64,000 nt of DNA from Echinococcus granulosus (Eukaryota > Platyhelminthes > Cestoda > Cyclophyllidea > Taeniidae): assembly GCF_000524195.1 (NCBI RefSeq), contig NW_020170381.1:987678-1051677 (forward strand), read 5' to 3'. Within the stretch, counting starts at the first letter, position 1. The number at the start of each line of letters is the position of its first letter. Below are positions 21,701 to 32,800 of this stretch, in pieces. A program made the position numbers and the translations under genes. The notes below the pieces were generated by a model that made no database searches, was not told the origin of the DNA, and saw only the letters and a list, made by a program, of their open reading frames with translations.

Positions 21701-24700
21701 AGCATAACCAACCGTGTGAGTGTACGATATGTCTAGAGCATCCATTAGGCCCTTGGAATAGTCAGTAACAAAGAACAATTCCTCAATAGATGCAGGATTT
21801 CTAGACAATACAGCTTAAGAAGCATGGCATAAAAATGTACCATTTTATTTACTTGAAGGTGAATCTGAAAATCTCAACCATTTATACTGGTTATATAGGT
21901 CAGCCAGTAGGCTTGCCGAAAATCGGAGTGCATCTGGTCGTCGCAAGATGAGGAGTGTGAAAGGTATGCTAATGAACTTCACTAGCTTGTCCAAATGTGC
22001 TCCTCCAAAACGTTTACTCAATACATCCATCATATTTGCGTTGATATCCCTCTGTAGCTGATGTGGAGTTTGATTAGCAGATAGACCGATAAGACGGTAT
22101 CCAAGTTTGTTAAATGCAATGCTGATGATCCATCCAACACTTTCAATTTCGGTGGAAACTAGAAGGATTATGTCAGTGAAAATGTTTGATATTAGCCAGG
22201 ATTTTGGATTCATTTCAAGCGATCGCAACTGTGAATAGGGCATCTGTTTGTCAAAACGAGGCCCAAACCATCTGGTCTAAAAGGAATAATTTATGCGATT
22301 ACTGACTTGTGCATTCTTTCTTGTCAATTATGCTACGTTTTGTCTTTTCAAGTATTCCAATTTTTTCCATCTTTTATTGCTGATATTACTGTTTCTACCT
22401 TATGCACATCCTTCATTAACTGTAGTTGATTTCAAATCTAAATAAACAATCTACTTTAATTTCTACATATAGTTTGTAAATTCAAGTGTCTTAGATTTGA
22501 TAATATTCCATCCATAAAATTTCATGATATTTATGGAATGAAGTATTTCCAAAAAAGGATGCTTACTAGCTCCCCCCTATCCAGCCCTCTTATTCCACTG
22601 GAAAGGATGTGTAGGCAACCTGCCTTTATGGTTGGTTTCATATCTGGTACAAATGCTTGTACGCTGCTATTGCTTGGCTGTGTTAGCTTGAGATACACCT
22701 CCCTTACGATAGAACGTACTCTAGGCCCATGGGCTAAAAAGGCGAGCACTGGCTGATTATCCTCTATCCATCCTAGTCGCGATCCGGCCAAGTGTAAACC
22801 TCGTACTTGGAGTCCTGCCAGCAAACTGAATATCTGAATGAAATAATCATTCCTCTTTTCTCTCATAGCATTTTTCGGTAGATCGAACGTAATAAGAGTG
22901 CTCTCCGGTTGGCCTTGATAAATCTCACCATCAAGCTCCATTGGAACATCATCGGAGAGGTCTTGCGCAGCTGAGTTTATCAAATCGCTTGTCGGAGTCC
23001 ATGAGTCTTGGATTACTGGATCTCGTGTGCCAGGATCATGGATGCTCCAGAAAATGCCTGGCATTCCAACTGCCTCACTAAAGGCAGATTCGAGTTGATT
23101 CGAATCGTGGTTATGAGGCCAATTGAAAAGTCGGATATTCACATAGGAATCCAGTGAGTGGTCACTTGAACAATATGGGATGTTATTCGGATTCCATAGG
23201 TCTTGGTAGTGACTCACTCCATCAATCAGCTTTTAATTAAACAAGAATTATTTGTAACTCTTTTGAATGTTGAACTATGTATATAGAAAACTAAAATCGA
23301 GTGGCACTCAACCACCTTTCAATAAAAGGGCTTACATGTATAGTGTTCAACCAATCACATCACAAATACGCTCCAAACTGTATCAACTTACCTGGTTGAC
23401 GGAGGTGTTTGTCACCCATTCCTGCAGTTCAGAGAGATTGTACTGTTCTTTCAGCATAATGAGGGTAGTAAGGGTGACGCTAACCTTTTTAGTGGTGGAA
23501 ATACTCTTTGACACTTCAGAGCTGTATTTGTGCTGCAAAGAGGCCATGGTCTGAAATCCAATCTTTTCAGCAAAATCATCCGCTATATCAACGACATTAC
23601 TCAGTAGCCAGCCAAGTATGGCAGCATAGGAAAGCGAGAGATGGTTTTTACTACATGTAGTCTTGGAAACGCATTTCCGGTTTTCGAATCCATAGACCCT
23701 TGATTCTGCTATTTGGAGGTCTTCAACATCTGACGTGATGACGGTAGGTACTAAGCTTGCATTGAGCTCTATTGTGATGAGATATAAAGACCCCAGGGCA
23801 GCATAGTGGGATAACATGGGTGTAAATCGTATTGCTTTGGTGATAGAGGTATCCTAAATAGAAGTAAATAATTTGTGTGCAATTTTTTTGAAGTTTTAAA
23901 TCAATTTTTTCTCTCTGTTAAAAGGTATGCAAGTTTCATTATTAATTCATATTTAGTTCATGCAATAAATTTGTTAACTGACCTCATGAAATAGTGAAGG
24001 AAGAAATGGCGGGGGGATGCCGATCCAATGTGGGCTTTTACATTCCCTTTTATCCCTTCATAAAAAAAGACTCTTCTGTGAATTATAATTTTCATGGAAG
24101 TGCAACCACTTACTCATTTAACTTATTTGAAGAAGAGGTCGTACTTCTACTCCCTTTTATTGAAGGTTGGTCGTTGACCCCGTTTGCAAGCTTTGCGTCT
24201 CCAATCACTTTGTCTAACGCCGCATTGTCGTTTAACATTAAACTGATTATTTCATCTTCCACTTTAGTTTTTGGTAAACTATTTTCCGCATTTTTATCAT
24301 GCGAATGTACATCCTCTCCATTTTCATTTCTAAAACCATAGAACTCACATCTACAACGGACTGCATACGAATGAAGTTGGAGAGAGTCGGTATGATGCTC
24401 GGCCACCAGCGGATTCGAAGGCATTTTCTTAGGACTTACCTTAAAGCGCGTATAACATTCTTTTAAAGACAGTAAACTGGGAAAATGAGAGTTCACTACC
24501 TTCCGAAAATTCACCATTGTGTAGTCTCTTAGCATCAAAGACATTAGATGTTGTCCTGCCTTCGTCCGACTTTGGATGATGCTTTGGAGTTTTTAGGAGC
24601 GAGATTTGGGTGGATTTTGATAAGGTCTTTATACACACTTTAAAAAAATTAGCGATTTCCTGGGTTTCGATTTACCTATATCATGCACTACTGTCCCGAA

Positions 24701-25081
24701 AAATGAATCAGCGTCACCAGATTTTGGATTATCAGATTTGATAAACTTATCTGAAAGCCTTTGATTACAACGAAGCCCATTACCAAGCTCTACATAGTCA
24801 AATTTAAGGTTCTTTAGAAGTGATAATTTATGAACATGTTTGAAGTTTTCAGCAATGAATTCACCAGATGGCGCGACGTCGTCCTGGAAATCGATCAACT
24901 CATCCTCTGGTATATTCCCTTTAACTCCCAGCCCTTCTACCATTAAGGCACTAAGATCCACTTTTTTTCTTAGTTCTTCGAATCCGACCTACTAAATAAA
25001 CAGAGTAGCTTTACATACCTCAGTTTCCGGGTCCATTATATACACATCCGTGGCATCGGGTCTAACATATGGCTTTAAGAC
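18704..25081 (-). CDS. Large conserved-looking protein of unknown identity with weak NDPK-like segments (17 exons)
   Basis: I could not name this gene. The hand-built model on minus is: 25081-25019, 24988-24676, 24555-24114, 24055-23983, 23853-23392, 23229-22567, 22276-21888, 21800-21713, 21596-21085, 20966-20916, 20790-20627, 20551-20447, 20347-20313, 19875-19625, 19536-19444, 19013-18941, 18784-18704. All 16 internal junctions keep phase, giving 1285 residues. Residues about 550-610 (STLITFDLPK, later IQIFSLLAGLQVRGLHLAGS) and 690-800 (GWIISIAFNKLGYRLIGL, TLLILRRPDALR) recall the strand-helix-strand order of nucleoside diphosphate kinases, but the catalytic NxxH is not seen, so a structural role is more likely than kinase activity. 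The C-terminus is FEAMKAAWIMKDYLLPGYVG to stop. Residues 200-270 are polar and probably disordered. Small exons such as 20347-20313 and the junction 21085/20966 are the least certain. The start is unresolved. Confidence 0.72.
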
Positions 25082-25111
25082 CTAAAGCACTGGTTGTCTT
25101 CAGCTGATTAC

Positions 25112-25229
25112 TTGCTTTGTCTTTTTGTGATGACTCAGTGTTTTTCTTTGGCTTATTTTCAAAGAAATTCTTTGGTAAATTTTTCGCAATTTCGTTTTTA
25201 ACCAATTCAGGATCCACACTGTATTCCAT
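25112..25229 (-). other. Candidate first exon of the 17-exon gene (does not join in frame)
   Basis: An ATG at 25229-25227 opens a lysine-rich 39-codon frame that ends at a GTAATC donor, followed by a 30-nt intron-like segment ending CTTTAG at 25082. Spliced as drawn it leaves one base and shifts the next exon into a stop. Either an A-run indel in the assembly, another exon, or a start further in (ATG within the 25081-25019 exon, MDPETE) would resolve it. Confidence 0.35.
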
Positions 25230-26206
25230 TTCAAATTACTGACAAGGGGAAAGATCACATGTGCCCAAAGGTCTCTTCATGTGCATTTAGAAAGCGCTGA
25301 TTGCTTTTCAAACGTTTACCCAAAACATCTCAATAATCAATCCTATTTTTTCAAATCCGCCTAGCTTTTTAACGTATAACATGCCCCATGAAAAGTAAAA
25401 AGAAAATTAGTTAGGAAAAAAACAATAAAACTAAGGTGCAGTAGCCACCTAGGAGTTCAAAAGCACTAAAAGTAGTGCCAATATTGTATCTTTTATTCTT
25501 CTCTGGGAGCAAACATCAAGAAGGAATTCAAAAAATATGATTGTTTGGAAGGGCACTTTCCTTAAATAAAATAATATGAAAAGGAACGAAGCATGGTGAT
25601 TAAGTTCGAAAAGTTTTATGCACTCGAATTGGCTGGATGCTTTGCGTCATGGTATCCGATCCTTAAATATCATGGAAACAAGTTTAAACAAGTACTGATA
25701 TGTGCATTTCATCCATTTGTTAGCACTATGCACTTAATTATCACCAATCACGAAAAATCCCTAACATTTCGGTGTATTAAGTTTAACTGTATTAAAAAAT
25801 AGGTAGTACCGCTCAGGATGAATTTCTTGACTGCATCATTTTGGACTGACTTGAGATGGCATATTGGTAAAGCTCGCTATTTTAATGCGCAGCTGGAATG
25901 TGGCAAAATTTTCATCTGATTTAGTTCATTGTTAAAATATGAAAGTATTTTTAGCAATCTAATTAAGTTATCCACTTCGCAAGCACATAATAATCCGTAG
26001 GAATAAAAGCAATGCTCGAGGGATTTGCCTCTTAAGGGCTATTTTACCTTTTAGTCGTTGTAGATTACAATATTAATTGACATGCATCTTTATCCGTTCA
26101 AAAATTTGACGATGAGGGCGTAGGTTGACCTGCTGTAATTCCTTCCTTTTCAGCGAGAAAGTGTTACAGTGTTGTCATCCTCTTTTAGTGGGTTTTTAAA
26201 GCCTAC
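25230..26206. other. Intergenic region upstream of the 17-exon gene
   Basis: About 1 kb, AT-rich, no supported gene. It should contain the promoter of the minus-strand gene. It ends at the first solo LTR. Confidence 0.45.
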
Positions 26207-26404
26207 TGTAATACGATAGTGGTTTATCCCTCGGTTCTGGTGAGGCGCCACTTTTGTACTTCGAATTAGCCCCCTTGTACCTCGCTGGGTGGGCTGGCCT
26301 TTTGGGCCATGCCAATAGCCCAGACACCTTCTCCGTGCTGAATATATATATTCTGCCCGAGTATTGTGTCTTCTTTCGTCTTCAGGGAGTCCTGGGACGC
26401 TACA
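26207..26404 (+). mobile_element. Solo LTR of a TRIM-like retroelement
   Basis: 198 bp, begins TGTAATACGATAGTGG and ends GGGACGCTACA, so it has the TG...CA ends of an LTR. It is flanked by CTAC on both sides (26203-26206 and 26405-26408), a 4-bp target duplication, or 5 bp (CTACT) if the first T is shared. The sequence matches the LTRs of the complete element at 39.6-40.6 kb through landmarks GGTGGGCTGG, GGGCCATGCC, GAATATATAT and TTTCGTCTTCA. Confidence 0.85.
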
Positions 26405-26665
26405 CTACTTCCTCTGAAATGCAGAAATTCTTACTGTGTCACTTTTAATCGCTTAGACTATTTTATCTTATTTAGTAAAAACGTTTTCAGATGTTTGATT
26501 ATACATGGCTTCTATGCATTTATTAGATTTGGCGTTTTCTTTTGTAAACTTTTTCATTTTATGCGTCTGATGTCTCATTTATTTCACTTACAAATTTTTA
26601 AGCTTAGGCAGCTAGTTTCCATTACGCTTACCAATAATGATAACAGATAAACTCTAATGTCTAGT
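26405..26665. other. Spacer between two inverted solo LTRs
   Basis: 261 bases of AT-rich DNA between two oppositely oriented LTRs; no internal retroelement sequence, primer-binding site or open frame recognised. Confidence 0.5.
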
Positions 26666-26862
26666 TGTAGCGTCCCGAGACTCCCTGAAGACGAAAGAAA
26701 ACGCAATACTCGGGCAGAATACATATATTCAGCACGGAGAAGGTGTCTGGGCTATTGGCATGGCCCAAAGGCCAGCCCACCCAGTGAGGTACAAGGGGGC
26801 TACTTCAAAGCACAAAAGTGGCGCCTCACCAGAACCGAGGGATAAACCACTGTCGTATTACA
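26666..26862 (-). mobile_element. Solo LTR of the TRIM-like element, inverted orientation
   Basis: 197 bp, on plus running TGTAGCGTCC to GTCGTATTACA, the reverse complement of the preceding LTR. It is flanked by a perfect 5-bp duplication CTAGT (26661-26665 and 26863-26867), so it is an independent insertion that recombined to a solo LTR rather than one end of an element with the 26.2 kb copy. Confidence 0.88.
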
Positions 26863-26867
26863 CTAGT

Positions 26868-29800
26868 TGCCTCGTTTTTAGCTTTAGAAATTTCAAGACA
26901 TTTTTGCAACTCACTAGTGCAATCGCGCTTTTACATCGAACAGTGATTCATAATCCAGTCTTATGGTTGCAGGTCATTCCACTTTAATTCACAGGTTGCA
27001 TGATGTAAAACTCCAAAATCTGAAAATATGAGCAACGCGCCCACCAAGAGTGAACACCGAACCAGCATCTGCATTTTTATCAGCAATCGCAAGTGTTTGC
27101 TTTGCAAAACGCAAATTAGGTTTGAGCAAAATCTAATAATGACAACATTGGGGACGACCGCCTATATCCATTGCAATGGGCCGATTTATTCATTAATGGC
27201 TTAGTCAACATCGTTGTCTGACTTCCGTTAATAGCGTTTATCTAAAGTCGGCATTTTGCCTACTTTCGAGTTAAGAAGCAGATGTTAATGGTTTGGTTCC
27301 TGATCAGATGTTAATTTGCACAATTATAGAATTCACATAACTTAGAGATGAACCAATCACTTGTGATTGATATGGTGAGGGGACCATCAAATTCCCTGAT
27401 AGACCGAGACCTCCATGCAGCACCACAACTGGGGGTCATAATTGCAACGGGGCAAGAGTGAGAAGAAATTACTTGCAGAGACGACCCCGGGGTGTGTTTA
27501 AATGGTTGTGTCAGCGATGTTCATGGGTCCCAAGCAGGAAATGGTGTATAATACAAGGTTGAGGTGGGGGTTTTGCTGCATATTTTAATTCGACTTCCTT
27601 TAGCAATCGCAAAAGCTAAAAATGATGGTTCAAGAAAATATATCTCCACCAGTACAAAACGTCGTTCCTCTCCTAGCGGTAGTGCACTACCAACTTCGCT
27701 ATCCTTAATGCGTACTGTTTCTTCGACAAAAGAACTCCAAATGACAAAGCGTTTAGGGTTGTGTTCAGCTATACCGTAGCCTCTGATAGCGTAATGAACT
27801 TTAGCCCAAAATGCATGTATGTATGTCTATGCCGTTTTGAAGCCGACCATAAAAAAATTTTCACTGCTGTGCTCTCTTTCTGTACCTGAAAAGTACGCAA
27901 GCTCACCATAATGTACGGTACAGGGTCCCGGTTTGTTCGTGTTGTGGGTGACCACGTTCGGCTTGGGTATTTGCAGTAGCCCTAACCCCCTCAGTCATGT
28001 GGACGAGCGATCTGCCTCCACTAATTTCTGCTCAGCTGCACAAATTTTGTCCATGAAATATTTGACAATGAAGAACGAATACGCGTTTCAACTTCTATGC
28101 CTTATACCTATTCTGATCATCCTACAAAAGTATGCTTTATTAGTTTAGTCCATGCGTTTATAAATAGCTAATCGTCCATTGTTTGCTCTTCGGCAATGTT
28201 CCAAATAATGTCTTAAACTGACGAGTTGGAGCGTAACACATTAGAATGCTAATTATCCTCCACTCTTGAGTTCCAACAGTTCAATAAGTGGAAGCTTAGA
28301 ATCATATTGGAATTTCTTGCTCTCAATGAATCGCCTATTCTATTGCTAATTTGAGTTAGTTTTTAACTAACACAAGGCTACGATTTCTCGGTATGCAAGT
28401 AAAATGCTTCAACAGTAGGTGCTTAGAATTAGACGTAATGCGAGCCATTACAACTCCACTTTATTGAGGTTTCAAAGAAGTGCGCCTACATTCAGACTAA
28501 TTGGAACGTACTAATGGGCTCTTTCAACAAATACGTTTCCGTTATTTTAAAGCCTTTTAGTTTATCTGTCCATACGAAATGGAAGCCTTCAAGCGAAGAT
28601 GTGTTCGCTTAATCATTGTCAAGTTTGGGATATCCCGCTTTGACGCCAGTCTCCGTTTGGCTGTCACCATGGCTCAAATTCATTTACACATTTGTTTGTC
28701 TTTTAAAAAGGCACTGCCCTAAACACTAATTTTTTCTACTCTTCGATTCGGTATGCATGTTCTGAAAAGTATTGCCGGAGCATTATTTGGTGCATACTTT
28801 GTGTTAACAAGTGGTGGCTGATAGTGATGCAGACAAAAGCAGCCTTCGAGGCCGGTGTTCCAAAACACAAAAGCAAGTTTAAGCACGATCGAGAAAATGA
28901 CCCATATTTCTGCAGATGGTAATGCAAATTTTGTAAACTACTTTCGGTATGCCCTCACGGCTAATACAGGAAAAAGTGACGCACTAATAAAAAAACGCGG
29001 CATCAAAATCACGAATCACTGAGTCTAGCACGTCATGTATAGCCTGCGACCAAATTTTTGTAAGGACTTGGTCGCCGCACTGATGTCTCCGCCCATCTAG
29101 CCTAAGCGAAGTACGATTTGTTGGCGAGCCACCCTCCTGACAATCGCATTCGCTGATCAGACTAGACGATATAGCTTTCTCCCTGTTATTTTGAAGAAAA
29201 TATGGTTTTCATCCTAATTATTTTTTGAACTAGTAGCAAATTCATCCCCCCTCCTCGTTCACGTTATTTCCTCACCGTGATTTATTGCGCCAAAAGACCC
29301 CATAGCTAATTTGTCACACGTATCTTCGGAAATACCGGACTTGATTCCGCATGCGTCCGTAGGCTACTTACAATGTTAGCTATCCTTAAACTATCGGCAG
29401 TTTTCGAGAGATCAGTGCACGACACCGTTCTATGCTTAGTTTACATGCCTTAAGCTTGCTTTTCCGGAGAGTTCACAGAACCCAGTTTTGGGGGGCTTAT
29501 AACGCTTACTGCTAAGTAGACTCCACCAATTTAGGTATGCATAGGCAAAGCACCAAGTCCCACATCGCTGCGTGGCCGTGGACCAGTTGATGAGAAGAAA
29601 GGTGTAGCTGCCATTGTCGCACCTCAGTCTGGAGAGGTTGTGAAAGTTTCAAATCGCACCATTCTAAGATCCAACTTTTTGTAGGCTGAGATATACATGT
29701 CGATCTGATGAGAACACTAGCTGAAGTAGTAACCGATGTGGCGGGATGTTCGTTCTGAAAAGTTCTTCACTGTGAATGCGTATCGAATTGATGCAAAAAT

Positions 29801-32800
29801 CATCATGCGAAGTCGAATCTGCTACCTCATCAAGAGATCGGATTTAAATTTTAACTCCGCTTCCATTGTTTGAACGTATTTTCTTGGTAGTAAATGACAC
29901 CGTTTTAGGATGCAAACGTGAAAATACCTTTCAGACGCCATAGTCACGACAACGAATCCAATCGTCCCACGTAGAGGCACGAAAATAGGCTACGGGAGGG
30001 CACGGCAAACTTAAAAATGAATTAACAGTCTCCAAATGGAAGTAGCATTTACTGCACGACAGTAGCCGGGTTTTATAGTGATCATACAATGATAAAGCAT
30101 GACTATGCTAAGTGTTAGATGCGATTAATTAACACTGTAAACAAAAGTTGTTGCAGGCTTCCGGATACCTTCGGACAAGGCGGGCTGTTTATAGGACCTT
30201 AGGCGCGCATGAGCAGTTCAGCCTGCTCCCACTACGGCGCCGTGGAAGCAGACGACCGAGGCCTTACGCTCTCTCGCCAAAAATGTGCCTGGGGGGTGCG
30301 CGCACGCGCAGCTACGAGCTCACCAATGTGGTGGGATGACCTTGAAGACACTAGTTGTTGCACTGGGATCACATGACCCCACACGGGGCTTTAAGCGTGG
30401 TCTAAATCCCTCTTCAGTGGCCGCCCGGCTCACAAGCCTTTGCAGAGCACTGTACAAAGGCGCCTCCGACATCATCAGCGCTACATTTATTTGTCAGAGT
30501 TCCTCAAAGCGGAGTTAACTGAAGTAAAACTGTTTATGCACTACAACTGTAGTTTGCATATAGCTTGCTTTTAACTTGTAAGCTATGAAATTAAAGTCAA
30601 AATGTAGCATTAGTAGAAATTCAAATTTGGGTCTGTTGCGTATGATTTTGACGACCTCAATGTATGCAATTTATGGGTTAGAATTAATAAGGTTGGCAAA
30701 ATTTGGTACATGGGAATTTAGGAACAACATCCCACTCGCTAGCCAATGTGTTGCATATAATGCGACGAAATTCAGTCCGGGTGTTGGTGTGAAGGTTTGC
30801 AGCGTAAACGCTATCGCACACCCATCTATAAACGAGACGGAAATAACCCATTTAACAGGCTTGCTAGAAGTCGTCCCTATACTTCATCTAGAAGAGACAG
30901 AGACACATCAGGATCTATGGCAGTTTAACAGTTTCTTGATTCCGCAACTAAATTTTTGCTCTTACATCAATAGTCTCTAGGATACTTCTAAGTTATTGCC
31001 CATTCACGATGTCTAATGTCTTCACAGATTGTGAGTAGCAATGTTGTTGTATTGTGCCTATCAAACTGTCACTAGCTTTTAACTAACTTCCAATCGGCCT
31101 ATCCCTTCTGGTGTGTTTCACAGTATGTAATCCTCATGCTCCCCGTTGTGAACACTCATCATCCGAACGTTCGGTGCCTTCGTTATCCCATTGTTTGAGC
31201 CGATAATAGTATGAACTTCCTCCCAGAAACTCCATCTCTGAATGCCTTGCTTTCTAGACATCGGCATCCCATTCCCTTGAGTGTGACATACCCGTGTCAA
31301 CTTTTATATTGTTTTAGTCTTTTCAACTAATTTTTCGTGTAGGGTAGGGTAACAAAGCCACATCGTTTAGTCATTAGTTTAGAGAACTGCAAAATAATCA
31401 GCCAATAAAAGTACAATGGTCTCTGCTAGCCAAGCCAAGTCGAGGTGGCACCCAGGGACCGAGCGACGTGTTTAAGTGAACGACAAAAAAGACACTGCCA
31501 CGTCATTCTTCAGTTCCGTCTCGTTTACACCGTTACCTCGCGCATTTAGCGAGAAAACGAGCTCTCCCCCTCCTCATGCCTGAATGACCCAAAGTGTAAT
31601 GAACTTTTGCGAGCTCCGCCACATTTAAGGGCCGTCTGAGTCACCAATCTGGAATAGATAGACAGAAACCGATTTTTCAGTCTCTCCTCATAACTCTTCC
31701 AGAATTTGTCCAGTCTGCATCGGATAAGTAGCAAAGTAACTCTATAGCCTTTTCTAGTAAATTAAAAGTCAACAAGTAGGACATTAACGATAATTGCACA
31801 ATGATATGGTACTCGATAAAGCGATGCAGTTCCTGTAGAATCGCATTATTTTTTACGCCAGCTCAGCTGGACTCACGCCTATACGAAAGTAAGCAATTCT
31901 ACGAGGTAGTTGGTTCTTCCATAAATGGAGCAAAGACTGGTCCCCGAGTGGTCAAGCCTTCACTTTCTCCGCAGCTACATCCGACTAAGCTCACTATTTT
32001 TTCCTCATTCACTTAAATAATATTAAGCGCATTGAGGTTGAAATAAATTAATAAAGCCAGACTTCAACTGCACTAGCACCCCAAATCAGCCCCCATTGAT
32101 TTACTTTTCCAACCTTTTCTCTAACATAAGTCGTTGAATCTCTCAAGAGCACCTTTCACTTTTATTGAGTGACAATAAGCAAGACCCAATTACACATCAA
32201 CGATATTTTCTTAGAGTATCTCAAAAAGGGAGAGCTTTTAATGCATTAGTTTTACTCAAAAGAAGGAATAATTAACTCACCTACAACTTTACGCTTATGC
32301 GTTTTCAATTGATGTAAGTGGGTAACATTATAAATGGAAAAATAAACTTAGCTTTCACCCACATGGAAAACTATCATCCTTGCCAGTTTCTGATGGAGAA
32401 TACAATACTTTGCCATTTGGGATACATAAATTTAATTTAGAAATCTGGACGTAGATCGTAGCTAACGATAGCCAATAAAAGGCAACGGCGACTGTTTCAT
32501 CAAATCATTGAAGTGATCACAAAGAGAATATGGAAGCAACACTTGCAGTAGTAGGATGTTAAGGTCTCAACTTTCACAATTCGTTTCAATTTTGACACGG
32601 GTACTTCGAAGTGAGCATCAGAAGCGATTGCAATGATAGTCAAAATCTCCTGACTTATTTTTCAGTTACTTTTTGTAAAGTTATTTTGGCGGTCACCTAA
32701 TGACTTCCTCATAGCCTATTTTCCACCCAAATATGCCTAAAAATTCTTCCATGGCGATTCCTAAATGTGTATTCCCATCAATACAATCGCCATACAAAGT

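Noticed and set aside
26207..26862. The two 26-kb LTRs as ends of one element
   Set aside because: They are inverted and each has its own target duplication; an LTR element needs direct repeats.
30148..30980. Plus-strand frames of 63, 77 and 131 codons
   Set aside because: No splice-consistent extension, domain or conservation cue; composition like surrounding DNA.
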